This document shows positions 30,327 through 38,934 of a stretch of DNA of 64,000 nucleotides, piece after piece. The stretch is taken from contig NZ_JABURY010000006.1 of NCBI RefSeq assembly GCF_014489845.1, positions 62,001-126,000 on the forward strand, given 5' to 3'. A program made the translations under genes and the position numbers. The notes under the pieces are model-generated. The model was not told the origin of the DNA and made no database searches. It worked only from the letters and a program-made list of their open reading frames with translations. The first letter of the stretch is position 1, and every line of letters starts with the position of its first letter. Source of the stretch: Frischella japonica. GTDB taxonomy: Bacteria > Pseudomonadota > Gammaproteobacteria > Enterobacterales > Orbaceae.

Positions 30327-30346
30327 AAAGGGAAATTATAATTAAA

Positions 30347-30431
30347 TGGTGCGGGTGAAGGGACTTGAACCCCCACGCCTCGCGGCGCCAGAACCTAAAT
30401 CTGGTGCGTCTACCAATTTCGCCACACCCGC
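30347..30431 (-). tRNA. leuW: tRNA-Leu(TAG)
   Basis: 85 bases with encoded CCA and a long variable arm. Acceptor GCGGGTG/CACCCGC; anticodon stem CCAGA/TCTGG around TTTAGGT, giving TAG. Same relative position as leuW in E. coli, directly after the tRNA-Met gene. Confidence 0.97.
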
Positions 30432-30448
30432 ATTTAATCAAAATTTAA

Positions 30449-30525
30449 TGGTGGCTACGACGGGATTCGAACCTGTGACCCCATCATTATGAGTGATGTG
30501 CTCTAACCAACTGAGCTACGTAGCC
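30449..30525 (-). tRNA. metT: Elongator tRNA-Met(CAT)
   Basis: 77 bases with encoded CCA. Acceptor GGCTACG/CGTAGCC; anticodon loop CTCATAA, giving CAT. The D-arm AGCTCAGTTGGTTAGAGC and the overall sequence nearly equal E. coli metT (elongator type, not initiator). First gene of the cluster, 38 bases downstream of the promoter -10. Confidence 0.97.
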
Positions 30526-30563
30526 ATTTCATTCGCAACGTCGTAAGCAACACTGCGAGGCGC

Positions 30564-30592
30564 ATTATGCTTGTCTTAAACAAAATCGTCAA
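30564..30592 (-). promoter_or_regulatory. Promoter of the tRNA operon with GC-rich discriminator
   Basis: On the minus strand: -35 TTGACG (30587-30592), 17-base spacer, -10 CATAAT (30564-30569), followed by GCGCCTCGC. A GC-rich discriminator after the -10 is the hallmark of stable-RNA promoters repressed by ppGpp and DksA. SpoT, which controls ppGpp, is encoded at 60068-62188. Confidence 0.75.
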
Positions 30593-30650
30593 CTATTTTT
30601 TTACATATAATGACAATTTTAGGTTTGATTGTTTGAGATATAAACAAATT

Positions 30651-31832
30651 CTAGTTTTTAAGACTTATTAATGCTTGAATTCGACGGTGGTTTAATTCTA
30701 TTTGAATACCTTTACCGACAAAACCTTGCGCGATGATTGCTTGTATTGATACTGCTTTAGTGATTTGATAAGCTTTTTCAAGGATATTTTTAGGTTGATA
30801 GATTAATTTATCATCATTGTATGTTGCTTTTGCATTTGCATAACAGACAAAAAGTAACTGCTGTAAGTGTTGTGGATTGCGCCAAACGTCAATATGATTT
30901 AATAAATCAACAACTTCAGCTGCAGATAGTAGCTCGATATTATCAACAAGTCGATAATATCGATTCGCAATATTGGCTATTTTCTTATATATTGTTGGAA
31001 TTTTAAACCTGTTATATAGTTGATCTAATGTTGTTAACGCTCTTGACGGAATATCAGCCTGCTGAATAATTGCGTTAATATGACAACATAGCGCAGCAAA
31101 ACGGGTTACAGGATCATTTGTCATTTGGCTGGTGTATTTAAGCGTGTTGAATGTTAATTGCCCTAAATTTTGTTGGTGCAATGATTGAGTAAATAATCTC
31201 GCAATTTCTGGAAATAGAATATGCAATGCATGGCATTTTTTTAATACAGAAAAGAAAATTTGCGGATTTTTTGTTTTTAAAGCTTTTTCAGTTTCCAACC
31301 ATACTCGCTCTACGGTTAAGGTTTCAATTTCACCTTGTTCAACAATTGATTGCATAAGTTGCATCGTTTCTGGTGCAATGGTAAAACCTAGATGATGAAA
31401 CCGAGCAGCAAATCGTGCAACTCTCAACACGCGTAATGGATCTTCAGCAAATGCTGGTGAAATATGACGTAACACGCGCTGATTAATATCGGCTATACCA
31501 TTAAATGGATCGATGAATTGATTATTTTCATCCATAGCGATAGCATTGATGGTCAGATCGCGTCGTTCTAAATCTTGTTCAAGCGTGATATTTTCATTAA
31601 AATCAAAGACAAAACCTTTATAACCTTTACCCGATTTCCTTTCGGTACGGGCGAGGGCATACTCTTCTTGAGTTTCTGGATGTAAAAAAACCGGAAAATC
31701 TTTACCAACTTGATTAAAACCTAAGTTTAATAGATCTTGTGCTTTAGCCCCAACGATCACCCAATCTTGATCAATAACTGGTTGATTAAGTATTAAATCT
31801 CTTACCGCTCCACCGACAAGATATTTTTTCAT
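30651..31832 (-). CDS. cca: CCA-adding enzyme with degenerate HD domain
   Basis: Class II tRNA nucleotidyltransferase that builds or repairs the CCA end; 393 residues (E. coli 412). The catalytic head is intact: YLVGGAVRD, the metal pair D21/D23 in DQDWVIVG, RRDLTINAIAM, DPFNGIADI and DPLRVLRVARFAARF. The C-terminal HD domain is still present in length, but the metal-binding HD of E. coli (FAALCHDLGKG) reads FAALCCHINAI here (245-255). The following EFHDL histidine is also gone (NRYYRL). The 2'-phosphatase and phosphodiesterase activities should be lost while CCA addition stays. All six tRNA genes in the window already encode CCA. It lies 9 bases downstream of ygiM. Confidence 0.95.
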   Translation of the reverse strand: MKKYLVGGAVRDLILNQPVIDQDWVIVGAKAQDLLNLGFNQVGKDFPVFLHPETQEEYALARTERKSGKGYKGFVFDFNENITLEQDLERRDLTINAIAMDENNQFIDPFNGIADINQRVLRHISPAFAEDPLRVLRVARFAARFHHLGFTIAPETMQLMQSIVEQGEIETLTVERVWLETEKALKTKNPQIFFSVLKKCHALHILFPEIARLFTQSLHQQNLGQLTFNTLKYTSQMTNDPVTRFAALCCHINAIIQQADIPSRALTTLDQLYNRFKIPTIYKKIANIANRYYRLVDNIELLSAAEVVDLLNHIDVWRNPQHLQQLLFVCYANAKATYNDDKLIYQPKNILEKAYQITKAVSIQAIIAQGFVGKGIQIELNHRRIQALISLKN

Positions 31833-31841
31833 TGAAACTCC

Positions 31842-32471
31842 TTAATTCATCCAGCGATCTCTTTTACGACGTTTAGGTATAAGATAAGGTAATATCAAAC
31901 CGAGAAATAAACCCGAACCAGCAACTAATCCACCTCGTGTAAACCAGGTTAACATAATATTTTGACTGCTTTCGTCTATTTCTCTATTTAAGTTTTCTAA
32001 TTTTGTTATGTTTTCTGCTAATTGCGTTTCTAATGAAATTTTTACTTTTTCTAATTCATTAACTCTATTTTGGGCAATAGTAAGCTGTTTACTATAGTCA
32101 TCAATAACGCTTTGTTTTTCTTGATCTGAGTTGGCTATTTGTTCTTTCAATATTTCAATTTGTTGTTCAAATTGAGGTAATCTTATTTTTGCACTTGGTG
32201 TACTAGTTAATAACTCTGATTCAATCCAAGCGATACGATTTTTATCATCTTTTATCTTAGTAAAGGTACCATCTTCACTTGTATCTAATATTGTAACTTT
32301 ATCACCCGCTTTTAATGAACCTGTCAAACCATATCGAGTTCCCGGACCTCTTCTTACGTAAACCGATATATTATCAGTAATATATTTGTCATCAGCCAAG
32401 GCAGAAAAAGAAGGAATTGTAATTGGAATAGTAACTAGTATTGCTAAGGTCAATATTAATTTTTTATTCAT
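31842..32471 (-). CDS. ygiM: SH3-domain membrane protein YgiM (TIGR04211)
   Basis: A 209-residue envelope protein. It has an N-terminal signal peptide (to about residue 26, FSALA), a bacterial SH3 domain (about 30-92: ISVYVRRGPGTRYGLTGSLKAGDKVTIL), a coiled coil (about 95-168, rich in Q, E, K and L), a transmembrane helix (about 173-197, TRGGLVAGSGLFLGLILPYLI) and a short basic tail (PKRRKRDRWMN). E. coli YgiM has the same order and also neighbours cca. Role unknown, presumed cell-wall related. Confidence 0.93.
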   Translation of the reverse strand: MNKKLILTLAILVTIPITIPSFSALADDKYITDNISVYVRRGPGTRYGLTGSLKAGDKVTILDTSEDGTFTKIKDDKNRIAWIESELLTSTPSAKIRLPQFEQQIEILKEQIANSDQEKQSVIDDYSKQLTIAQNRVNELEKVKISLETQLAENITKLENLNREIDESSQNIMLTWFTRGGLVAGSGLFLGLILPYLIPKRRKRDRWMN

Positions 32472-32782
32472 GATTTTTTTCTATATTTTATGTTAGTGGC
32501 GTTAAAAATTATAACATAAATTTTTTCTATCTGCGCTTTGATATCATTTTACAGAGAAATAACCGGGTAATTATTTACATAATTATATGAATAAAAAAAT
32601 TTTTTTAGAAAAAATAATCTATAGTTTATTGATATTTTTTGTTAATTAATCATGTATTATGATGAATTGATAAGATATTTTATGCTGATATTGAAATGAT
32701 AGATTGAAAAATAATCCCGTTTTGGTGGTTTTTATGGTCACAGATATTATTGATGTTGTATTTTCAATAACGTTTTATTTTG

Positions 32783-32815
32783 TTATCTTAACGTACCGAT
32801 CGAACAATAAGATAA
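32783..32815 (+). promoter_or_regulatory. Hairpin over the moaC ribosome-binding region
   Basis: TTATCTTA (32783-32790) and TAAGATAA (32808-32815) form a perfect 8-base inverted repeat with a 17-base loop. The right arm ends 3 bases before the moaC ATG, so the stem would cover the ribosome-binding site. The rest of the 347-base gap upstream shows no gene and nothing that looks like the Moco riboswitch of E. coli moaA. Confidence 0.4.
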
Positions 32816-32818
32816 AGT

Positions 32819-33325
32819 ATGTCTTCTATAGAAAATAAAAATAGGCAAACAGCCTTTAGCCATATCAATGCTCAAGGTGAAGCAAATATGGTGGATGTCA
32901 CAGAAAAAACAGTTTCAACCCGACAAGCTATTGCACAAGCAATTATTCAAATGCATTCCGATACACTGTCTATGATCATCACGGGTAAACACCATAAAGG
33001 TGATGTTTTTGCTGTAGCAAGAATTGCAGGTATCCAAGCTGCTAAGCGAACTTGGGATATTATTCCTCTATGTCATCCCTTGTTACTCAGTAAAATTGAT
33101 GTTGATATTCAAGTGGATCAAAAAAATTCGCAAGTGATTATTCGCTCTTTGTGCAAATTAAATGGACAGACTGGCGTGGAAATGGAAGCTTTGGTTGCCG
33201 CTTCAACCGCAGCTTTGACAATTTATGATATGTGTAAGGCTGTACAAAAGGATATGGTAATATCACAAATTAAATTAATCTCTAAAACCGGAGGAAAATC
33301 AGGAGATTTTAATTGTCATGATTAA
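32819..33325 (+). CDS. moaC: Cyclic pyranopterin monophosphate synthase MoaC
   Basis: Second step of molybdenum cofactor synthesis, forming cyclic pyranopterin monophosphate from the MoaA product; 168 residues. Matches E. coli Moa[85 protein letters not shown] and TGGKSGDF. It has about 8 extra N-terminal residues compared with E. coli. It overlaps moaD by 8 bases. moaA and moaB, which precede it in E. coli, are not here. Confidence 0.97.
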   Translation: MSSIENKNRQTAFSHINAQGEANMVDVTEKTVSTRQAIAQAIIQMHSDTLSMIITGKHHKGDVFAVARIAGIQAAKRTWDIIPLCHPLLLSKIDVDIQVDQKNSQVIIRSLCKLNGQTGVEMEALVAASTAALTIYDMCKAVQKDMVISQIKLISKTGGKSGDFNCHD

Positions 33326-33563
33326 AATTCTATTCTTTGGTCAAACTCGAGAACTGATTGGAGTACCATCGTGTGAGTTCCAACAATCATCTCTCACCGT
33401 TTTAGAACTTCGCGATCTGCTCAGTGCTAGAGGTGATAATTGGTATTATGCATTAACAGAAAAAAGTTGTTTATGTGCAGTGAATCAAATATTAGTTGAT
33501 GATACGCATTTAATTGATAATGGTGATGAAGTCGCTTTCTTTCCCCCAGTAACGGGAGGATAG
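33318..33563 (+). CDS. moaD: Molybdopterin synthase small subunit MoaD
   Basis: An 81-residue ubiquitin-fold sulfur carrier ending in the essential GlyGly ([10 protein letters not shown]), which is thiocarboxylated and donates sulfur to form the dithiolene. [14 protein letters not shown] at the N-terminus and [25 protein letters not shown] match E. coli MoaD. It overlaps moaC by 8 bases and moaE starts 4 bases after its stop, so the subunits are co-translated. Confidence 0.97.
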   Translation: MIKILFFGQTRELIGVPSCEFQQSSLTVLELRDLLSARGDNWYYALTEKSCLCAVNQILVDDTHLIDNGDEVAFFPPVTGG

Positions 33564-33567
33564 ATTT

Positions 33568-34017
33568 ATGAATGAGAACCTAGTGATAATCGATGCGACC
33601 CCAATTAAAATAAATAAATATTATGATTGGTTGTCACAATCTCCTATAGATGGTGCGATCGTTACTTTTACTGGTAAAGTAAGATCCGAACAAGAAAAAG
33701 TTCAGTCACTATATCTTGAACATTATCATGGTATGACTGAAACCGTAATGGTAAAGATAATGGATGAAGCTCGTCAACGCTGGCAGATTAACCGTGCGAT
33801 TATTGTGCATCGGATTGGTCATATTTTGGCTAATGAACTGATTGTTTTTGTTGGGGTCAGTAGTTTGCATCGCCTTGAAGCCTTTATGTCAACACAATTC
33901 ATTATGGATAAGTTAAAAAATGATGTCCCATTATGGAAAAAAGAAAAAACGTTGTATGAAGAATCTTGGGTTGAAGCAAAAAAATCGGATAGAGATAGCT
34001 TGAAAAAATGGTATTAA
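33568..34017 (+). CDS. moaE: Molybdopterin synthase catalytic subunit MoaE
   Basis: Pairs with MoaD to make molybdopterin; 149 residues. Conserved blocks: DGAIVTFTGKVR, LEHYHGMTE, IVHRIGHI, VFVGVSSLHRLEAF and the active-site lysines in MDKLKNDVPLWKKE, then WVEAKKSD. Last of the moaCDE group. ybhL follows after 74 bases, the same order as in E. coli. Confidence 0.97.
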   Translation: MNENLVIIDATPIKINKYYDWLSQSPIDGAIVTFTGKVRSEQEKVQSLYLEHYHGMTETVMVKIMDEARQRWQINRAIIVHRIGHILANELIVFVGVSSLHRLEAFMSTQFIMDKLKNDVPLWKKEKTLYEESWVEAKKSDRDSLKKWY

Positions 34018-34091
34018 CCTATATTTAATATATAATATGACTCATTCATACAGCACTTGCAGTATAAATTTTTTGAAGAGGATGTGAAAAT

Positions 34092-34820
34092 ATGAATAAT
34101 TATTATGGTAATGATTCAATCGTTGAACAGGTAGGTACTCGGGTTCAAACCTATATGAGTCATGTTTATGGTTGGATGACTGTTGGTCTAGTTTTGTCAG
34201 GATTAGTTGCGTGGTATGCATTATCAAGTCAGCAAATGGACTATCTGTTATTTAACACAGGCTTAGGTGGTAAATCCTTAAGTGGTTTTTCATGGTTTTT
34301 ATTGATTGCTGAATTTGGATTAGTATTTGCTTTATCTGGTATGATTAATCGCTTATCTGGAAGTATGGCAACAGGTTTGTTTTGCTTATTTTCTGTTCTG
34401 AATGGGTTATCCCTCATGCCTATTTTCATAACGTATACATCATCATCGATTGCGAGTGTTTTCTTTATTACCGCCGGTATGTTTGGCGCATTATCGTTTT
34501 ATGGTTATAGCACTAAACGTGACCTTTCGGCAATAGGTCGCTTCTTATTTATGGGGCTCGTTGGTATTGTCATTGCATCAATTGCGAATTTCTTTATGAA
34601 AAGCGCGCCAATGATGTGGGCAATTACTTATATTTCGGTATTTATTTTCGCGGGATTGACAGCTTACGACACGCAAAAATTAAAAGAGTTTGGTATGAAT
34701 GTTTCTAGTGAAGATAGCAATGTATTTAGACGTTTTGTGATTTTGGGTTCATTAACATTGTATCTTGATTTCATTAACTTATTTATTATGTTATTAAGAA
34801 TCTTAGGTGATCGACGATAA
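34092..34820 (+). CDS. ybhL: Bax inhibitor-1/YccA family membrane protein YbhL
   Basis: A 242-residue inner-membrane protein with seven hydrophobic segments, of the BI-1 (TMBIM) family. Very close to E. coli YbhL: DSIVEQVGTRVQTYMSHVYGWMTVGL, ITAGMFGALSFYGYSTKRDLS, WAITYISVFIFAGLTAYDTQKLK and a C-terminus LTLYLDFINLFIMLLRILGDRR. Physiological role unclear; relatives act as proton-sensitive ion leaks. Its place after moaE is conserved with E. coli. A bidirectional terminator follows. Confidence 0.95.
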   Translation: MNNYYGNDSIVEQVGTRVQTYMSHVYGWMTVGLVLSGLVAWYALSSQQMDYLLFNTGLGGKSLSGFSWFLLIAEFGLVFALSGMINRLSGSMATGLFCLFSVLNGLSLMPIFITYTSSSIASVFFITAGMFGALSFYGYSTKRDLSAIGRFLFMGLVGIVIASIANFFMKSAPMMWAITYISVFIFAGLTAYDTQKLKEFGMNVSSEDSNVFRRFVILGSLTLYLDFINLFIMLLRILGDRR

Positions 34821-34848
34821 ACACTTGGTATCATAAAGCTTTAATAAT

Positions 34849-34872
34849 AAAAGGGTCATAATGACCCTTTTT
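34849..34872 (+). terminator. Bidirectional terminator between ybhL and gloA
   Basis: AAAAGGGTCA (34849-34858) pairs with TGACCCTTTT (34862-34871) around a TAA loop. T-rich tracts lie on both sides, so it can end ybhL on the plus strand and gloA on the minus strand. Confidence 0.85.
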
Positions 34873-34915
34873 ATTTTCGTGAATTTTTATATTGATTCGC
34901 GTTTTGCTTAATGAA

Positions 34916-35323
34916 TTAATTGCCTAATGCTTGGTTGGCTTGATTATTTTGAATTAATTCGATTTTATAACCGTCAGGATCTTCTACAAATGCAATTACC
35001 GTGGTTCCTCCCTTAACCGGTCCGGCTTCACGCGTTACATTACCACCTGCTAATTTGATGTTTTGACACGTTTCGGCTACATTATTAACCCCTAAAGCAA
35101 TATGGCCAAATGCATTACCATGATCATATTGCTCTGTTCCCCAATTGTAAGTTAATTCAATTACTGAACTATGAGCTTCATCATCATAGCCAACAAACGC
35201 CAATGAATATTGATATTCAGGATTTTCACTCGTTCTTAATAATTTCATACCCAGTATTTGGGTATAAAAATTAATCGAACGCTGCAAATCGCCAACTCGT
35301 ATCATAGTGTGTAATATACGCAT
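34916..35323 (-). CDS. gloA: Lactoylglutathione lyase (glyoxalase I)
   Basis: Detoxifies methylglyoxal-glutathione hemithioacetal; 135 residues, as E. coli GloA. All four metal ligands are present at the E. coli positions: H5, E56, H74 and E122, fitting the nickel-type enzyme. [29 protein letters not shown] and [13 protein letters not shown] are typical. It lies 17 bases downstream of slyB on the same strand, so the two likely form an operon. Confidence 0.97.
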   Translation of the reverse strand: MRILHTMIRVGDLQRSINFYTQILGMKLLRTSENPEYQYSLAFVGYDDEAHSSVIELTYNWGTEQYDHGNAFGHIALGVNNVAETCQNIKLAGGNVTREAGPVKGGTTVIAFVEDPDGYKIELIQNNQANQALGN

Positions 35324-35340
35324 GATTAATCCTTATTTTT

Positions 35341-35823
35341 TTAGTTTATACGCGGTGCAACACTGATTTGTTTTCCATTAGTCACTATACGAACTTGTTG
35401 TCCAACATGGAATTGATTTGCGGTTGCTTTTTGTACTATAAGAATTGTATCTCCGCTGTCACGAAGAATTACCAGTTCTACTGCATTGGTTTGGCTAGCT
35501 AAATCTTGAGCTTTATTGCCAAGAAGGGCACCGCCAATTGCTCCACTAGCAATGGCCAACTTATTACCTGTTCCGCTACCGATAGTATTACCGATAAATC
35601 CACCAATAATTGCTCCACCAACTGAACCAATAACACTATTTGACGAACCGTTAGAAGCATTAGTTTGGATTTTTACTGGACGGGCTGACACAACTTTCCC
35701 ATAATCTATTTGCTGCACTTGCTTTGCTTGATCAGCTGTGTAGACATCACCTGAATAAATATCACTATTTTGACAAGCAGTTAACATTAAGGCTAAACAA
35801 GTAAATGTCATTAATTTTTTCAC
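35341..35823 (-). CDS. slyB: Outer-membrane lipoprotein SlyB
   Basis: A 160-residue lipoprotein of the SlyB/Pcp family, which protects the outer membrane under stress. The signal peptide ends in the lipobox LTAC (C16). SGDVYTADQAKQVQQIDYGKVVSARPV is the conserved N-terminal block, followed by a glycine-zipper region (SVIGSVGGAIIGGFIGNTIGSG and AIASGAIGGALLG, about 63-105) that inserts in the membrane, then VELVILRDSGDTILIVQKA. Length matches E. coli SlyB (155). Confidence 0.94.
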   Translation of the reverse strand: MKKLMTFTCLALMLTACQNSDIYSGDVYTADQAKQVQQIDYGKVVSARPVKIQTNASNGSSNSVIGSVGGAIIGGFIGNTIGSGTGNKLAIASGAIGGALLGNKAQDLASQTNAVELVILRDSGDTILIVQKATANQFHVGQQVRIVTNGKQISVAPRIN

Positions 35824-36224
35824 AACTCAGTACCTCATCTAATTAAACCCAAAAATATTGTAACACTTTAACTGTAAGTAATTGAAACTATTAATAATAT
35901 TATTAAAACCTTACAAATAATATTGTTATTTTGAATCAATTAGTAAGCCCTCTATATTGACAGAATAGAACAAGAAAAAATTGCCATTTTGGCTTTTATG
36001 TGGTTATTTCAATCTAAATGCCAGCTTAAGGTATCGTTTTAAAGTAAAAAACGGTGATGACGATTAAAAAATTGGAATCATATGGGAATTATATCACTAA
36101 CATGATGTAAATATAAGCTGTTACTTTAATAATTTCCTATAAAGAATCATGTGATTTTTTATCTTTAGCTAAAAAGATGTTACAATAATACTATTATCAA
36201 TTAATTAATTTGTGTTTTACCAAT
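35824..36224. other. 401-base divergent intergenic region, slyB / lipoprotein
   Basis: No gene seen. Contains a perfect 16-base palindrome TTAATAATATTATTAA near 35889-35904, close to the slyB promoter side, and AT-rich hexamers able to serve as promoters in both directions. I recognise no known operator. Confidence 0.4.
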
Positions 36225-36425
36225 ATGAGTAAATTAATAAAATATTGTTTTGTTACTTTTATGTTATTTACGTTAATGGGATGCGATAAGCTAAATCACT
36301 CACAAAATAATTATTCTTCTGATAAAGTTGAAACAAATGAACTTGATGATTGTGATGAAAATGTTTCAACCAATTCACATTCCGCGCTTCAATCTATTGT
36401 CGTTCAAGGGTGTAAAATTTATTAA
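36225..36425 (+). CDS. Small putative lipoprotein upstream of seqA
   Basis: A 66-residue protein with a signal peptide and lipobox (FMLFTLMGC, cysteine about residue 20). The mature part is short, polar and acidic (VETNELDDCDENVSTNSHSA) and has two further cysteines. I recognise no family. I start at ATG 36225; an in-frame TTG at 36210 would extend the charged N-terminus. It lies 53 bases before seqA on the same strand. Whether it is expressed is uncertain. Confidence 0.6.
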   Translation: MSKLIKYCFVTFMLFTLMGCDKLNHSQNNYSSDKVETNELDDCDENVSTNSHSALQSIVVQGCKIY

Positions 36426-36478
36426 ACTTATTACTATTTATTTATTATTTATAGATAGGAACTTAAAAGGAATATGAT

Positions 36479-36988
36479 ATGAAGACCATCGAAATCGATG
36501 ATGAACTTTATCAATACATCGCTAGCCAAACCTTACACATTGGTGAGAGTGCATCCAGTATATTGCGACGCTTACTGGCTATTAAGTCTAAAGATAATAA
36601 GATGAATCTTGCTCATACGGCGCAATCGAAGAATGCTGCAACGTCATTAGTCACTTTATTAAAAAGTGAAAATTTTTTAGCAGAAAAAAAATTAGTTAAT
36701 CGTTTTTTAATCATTCTTTCTACCTTATATTTATTAGATAAAAGTATGTTTTCTGTTGCTGCAACTTCATTACATGGAAGTAAAAGACGTTATTTAGCTA
36801 AAGATGAAGCGACATTATTAAAATCAGGGAAAAATACGAAACCTAAATCCATACCAAATACGCCTTATATGGTAGTAACAAATAGTAATACAGCTAGAAA
36901 AATTTTTATTATGGAATCATTAATGAGAAATATGGAAATCTCTGAGGAAATTATAAATCAGGTTAAAACCCAATTTGTGTTGAAGTGA
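36479..36988 (+). CDS. seqA: Replication initiation regulator SeqA
   Basis: Binds hemimethylated GATC clusters and sequesters newly replicated origins; 169 residues (E. coli 181). The N-terminal multimerisation domain MKTIEIDDELYQYIASQTLHIGESASSILRRLL is clear. The C-terminal DNA-binding domain has VNRFLIILSTLYLLD, SLHGSKRRYLAKDEATLLKSGKNTKPK and IPNTPYMVVTNSNTARK. The linker (about 40-58) is shorter than in E. coli. Its presence implies Dam methylation in this organism. pgm follows, as in E. coli. Confidence 0.96.
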   Translation: MKTIEIDDELYQYIASQTLHIGESASSILRRLLAIKSKDNKMNLAHTAQSKNAATSLVTLLKSENFLAEKKLVNRFLIILSTLYLLDKSMFSVAATSLHGSKRRYLAKDEATLLKSGKNTKPKSIPNTPYMVVTNSNTARKIFIMESLMRNMEISEEIINQVKTQFVLK

Positions 36989-37074
36989 TTTTTTCAGGAA
37001 AGTATTTACGTTAATTGAATTCAGATCAAACAACAAAAATTTTTGATTGAGTATAATACAAGGTAGATAATGAT

Positions 37075-38709
37075 ATGATTCAGGAAAGAGCAGGTCAACT
37101 TGCAGATGATAGCGATTTGATTGATATTGATAATTTATTAAGTCATTACTATCAAATTCAGCCGGATATTTATGAACCTAGTCAACGTGTCATTTTTGGC
37201 ACCTCTGGTCATAGAGGCAGCGCTAACAAAGCAACATTTAATGAAAATCATATTTTAGCCATAGCACAAGCAATCGCCGATTATCGAAAAAAGTATCATA
37301 TTGATGGTCCTTGCTTTATTGGTAAAGATACTCATGCATTGTCAGATCCTGCATTAAAAACGGTTCTTGAAGTTTTTGCTGCCAATCAAATTGAAAGTGT
37401 GGTAGCTAAAGATTGGGGGTATACACCTACACCAGTTATTTCCCATGCCATTATTGTTTATAATCAATCTAGAAAACAACATTTAGCTGATGGTGTCGTC
37501 ATTACGCCATCACATAATCCACCAGAAGATGGTGGCATTAAATATAATTCAATTAATGGTGGTCCAGCCGATACCACGGCAACGTCTATTATTGAAGCAA
37601 GAGCTAATGAGCTATTAAAACATCATTTAGCAGAGGTCAAACGACTTTCTTTAACTAATGCATTAAACTCAGGTTATATTCATTTTAAACAGTATGAAGA
37701 TGAATATGTTAATGATTTAACCAATATAGTGGATTTTGAAATAATTCGTAATGCCCAATTGCATATTGGTGTTGATCCGTTAGGTGGTGCTGGAATTAGT
37801 TATTGGTCAAGGATTGCTGAAAAATATAGATTAAATCTGGATATCGTTAATCAAAAAATCGATCCAAGATTTGGTTTCATGCATTTAGATTATGATGGCA
37901 TTATTCGTATGGATTGTTCCAGCGCATACGCAATGGCCGGCTTAATCAACTTAAAAGATAAATATGATTTGGCATTTGGCAATGATACCGATTTTGATCG
38001 TCATGGTATTGTCACCTCACAAGGTTTGATGAAGCCAAATGCCTATTTGGCAACCTGCGTTAATTATTTATTTAATCATCGACCATTGTGGGCTAACCAA
38101 ATCGCTATTGGTAAAACATTGGTTACTAGTTCAATGATAGATCGTGTTAGCAAAATTTTACAAAGAAATTTATTAGAGTTTCCAGTTGGTTTCAAATGGT
38201 ACGCGAACGGATTATTTAATGGTAGTCTTGGATTTGCATGCGAAGAAAGTGCCGGAGCATCATTTTTAAGAAAAAATGGCCAAGTTTGGACTACTGATAA
38301 AGATGGCATTATTTTATGTTTGTTAGCTGCTGAAATGACGGCTAAATTGGGTAAAAATCCACAAAACCAATATTTTGATCTTGAACAAAAATTGGGGCAA
38401 TCTTATTATGGACGAATTCAAGCGTCAGCTACCTATGCTGAAAAAGTGAAATTAGCTAAACTTGATGCCAGTCAGTTAACAACAGATACTTTAGCTGGTG
38501 AAAAAATTGAACAATGTTTAACCACTGCACTAGCAAATGATGTTTCAATTGGTGGGTTAAAAGTGATAACAGAAAACGGTTGGTTTGCTGCTCGTCCATC
38601 AGGTACCGAAGATGCTTATAAAATTTATGCTGAAAGTTTTATTAGCCAACAACATTTGATTGATATTCAACACGAAGCCCAATGTATCGTTTCACAGGTC
38701 ATCAATTAA
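37075..38709 (+). CDS. pgm: Phosphoglucomutase (alpha-D-glucose specific)
   Basis: Interconverts glucose-1-phosphate and glucose-6-phosphate; 544 residues (E. coli 546). FGTSGHRGSA, the phosphoserine loop VVITPSHNPPEDGGIKYN, the metal-binding LAFGNDTDFDRHGIV, the sugar-binding FACEESAGASFLR and the phosphate-binding WFAARPSGTEDAYKIYAESF are all present. It lies 86 bases after seqA. Confidence 0.97.
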   Translation: MIQERAGQLADDSDLIDIDNLLSHYYQIQPDIYEPSQRVIFGTSGHRGSANKATFNENHILAIAQAIADYRKKYHIDGPCFIGKDTHALSDPALKTVLEVFAANQIESVVAKDWGYTPTPVISHAIIVYNQSRKQHLADGVVITPSHNPPEDGGIKYNSINGGPADTTATSIIEARANELLKHHLAEVKRLSLTNALNSGYIHFKQYEDEYVNDLTNIVDFEIIRNAQLHIGVDPLGGAGISYWSRIAEKYRLNLDIVNQKIDPRFGFMHLDYDGIIRMDCSSAYAMAGLINLKDKYDLAFGNDTDFDRHGIVTSQGLMKPNAYLATCVNYLFNHRPLWANQIAIGKTLVTSSMIDRVSKILQRNLLEFPVGFKWYANGLFNGSLGFACEESAGASFLRKNGQVWTTDKDGIILCLLAAEMTAKLGKNPQNQYFDLEQKLGQSYYGRIQASATYAEKVKLAKLDASQLTTDTLAGEKIEQCLTTALANDVSIGGLKVITENGWFAARPSGTEDAYKIYAESFISQQHLIDIQHEAQCIVSQVIN

Positions 38710-38724
38710 TTATGCTCAAGTTAT

Positions 38725-38762
38725 ATATCATTAGAGCAATAAATAAATTGCTCTAATGATAT
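38725..38762 (+). terminator. Perfect 16-base hairpin after pgm
   Basis: ATATCATTAGAGCAAT (38725-38740) and its exact complement (38747-38762) flank a 6-base loop, 15 bases past the pgm stop. The following tract (cgttgttattg) is only moderately T-rich, so it could be a terminator or a 3'-protecting stem. Confidence 0.6.
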
Positions 38763-38934
38763 CGTTGTTATTGTGGTCAATTTTTATATTATTGATTATG
38801 TAATAGTAGTTTTAGATAGTAGAAACTTATTCAGGTTTCAATTGAAATTGATGATTTGTAATATTTTACCTCTCAAAACAAACTTATCGTTTTTCACGGA
38901 AAATCATTTCAATTCACTTATTATTGGATAACAA

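Noticed and set aside
30138-30441. Open frames on both strands around 30.1-30.4 kb
   Set aside because: They read through tRNA-Gln(TTG) and tRNA-Leu(TAG) and have no independent support.
28566-30650. CRISPR array or prophage attachment next to the tRNA cluster
   Set aside because: No regularly spaced repeats, no integrase gene and no duplicated tRNA 3' end were found; the repeats present are whole tRNA genes.
32472-32818. Moco riboswitch upstream of moaC
   Set aside because: I could not find the multi-stem layout of the Moco motif; only one short AT-rich hairpin near the start codon is visible.
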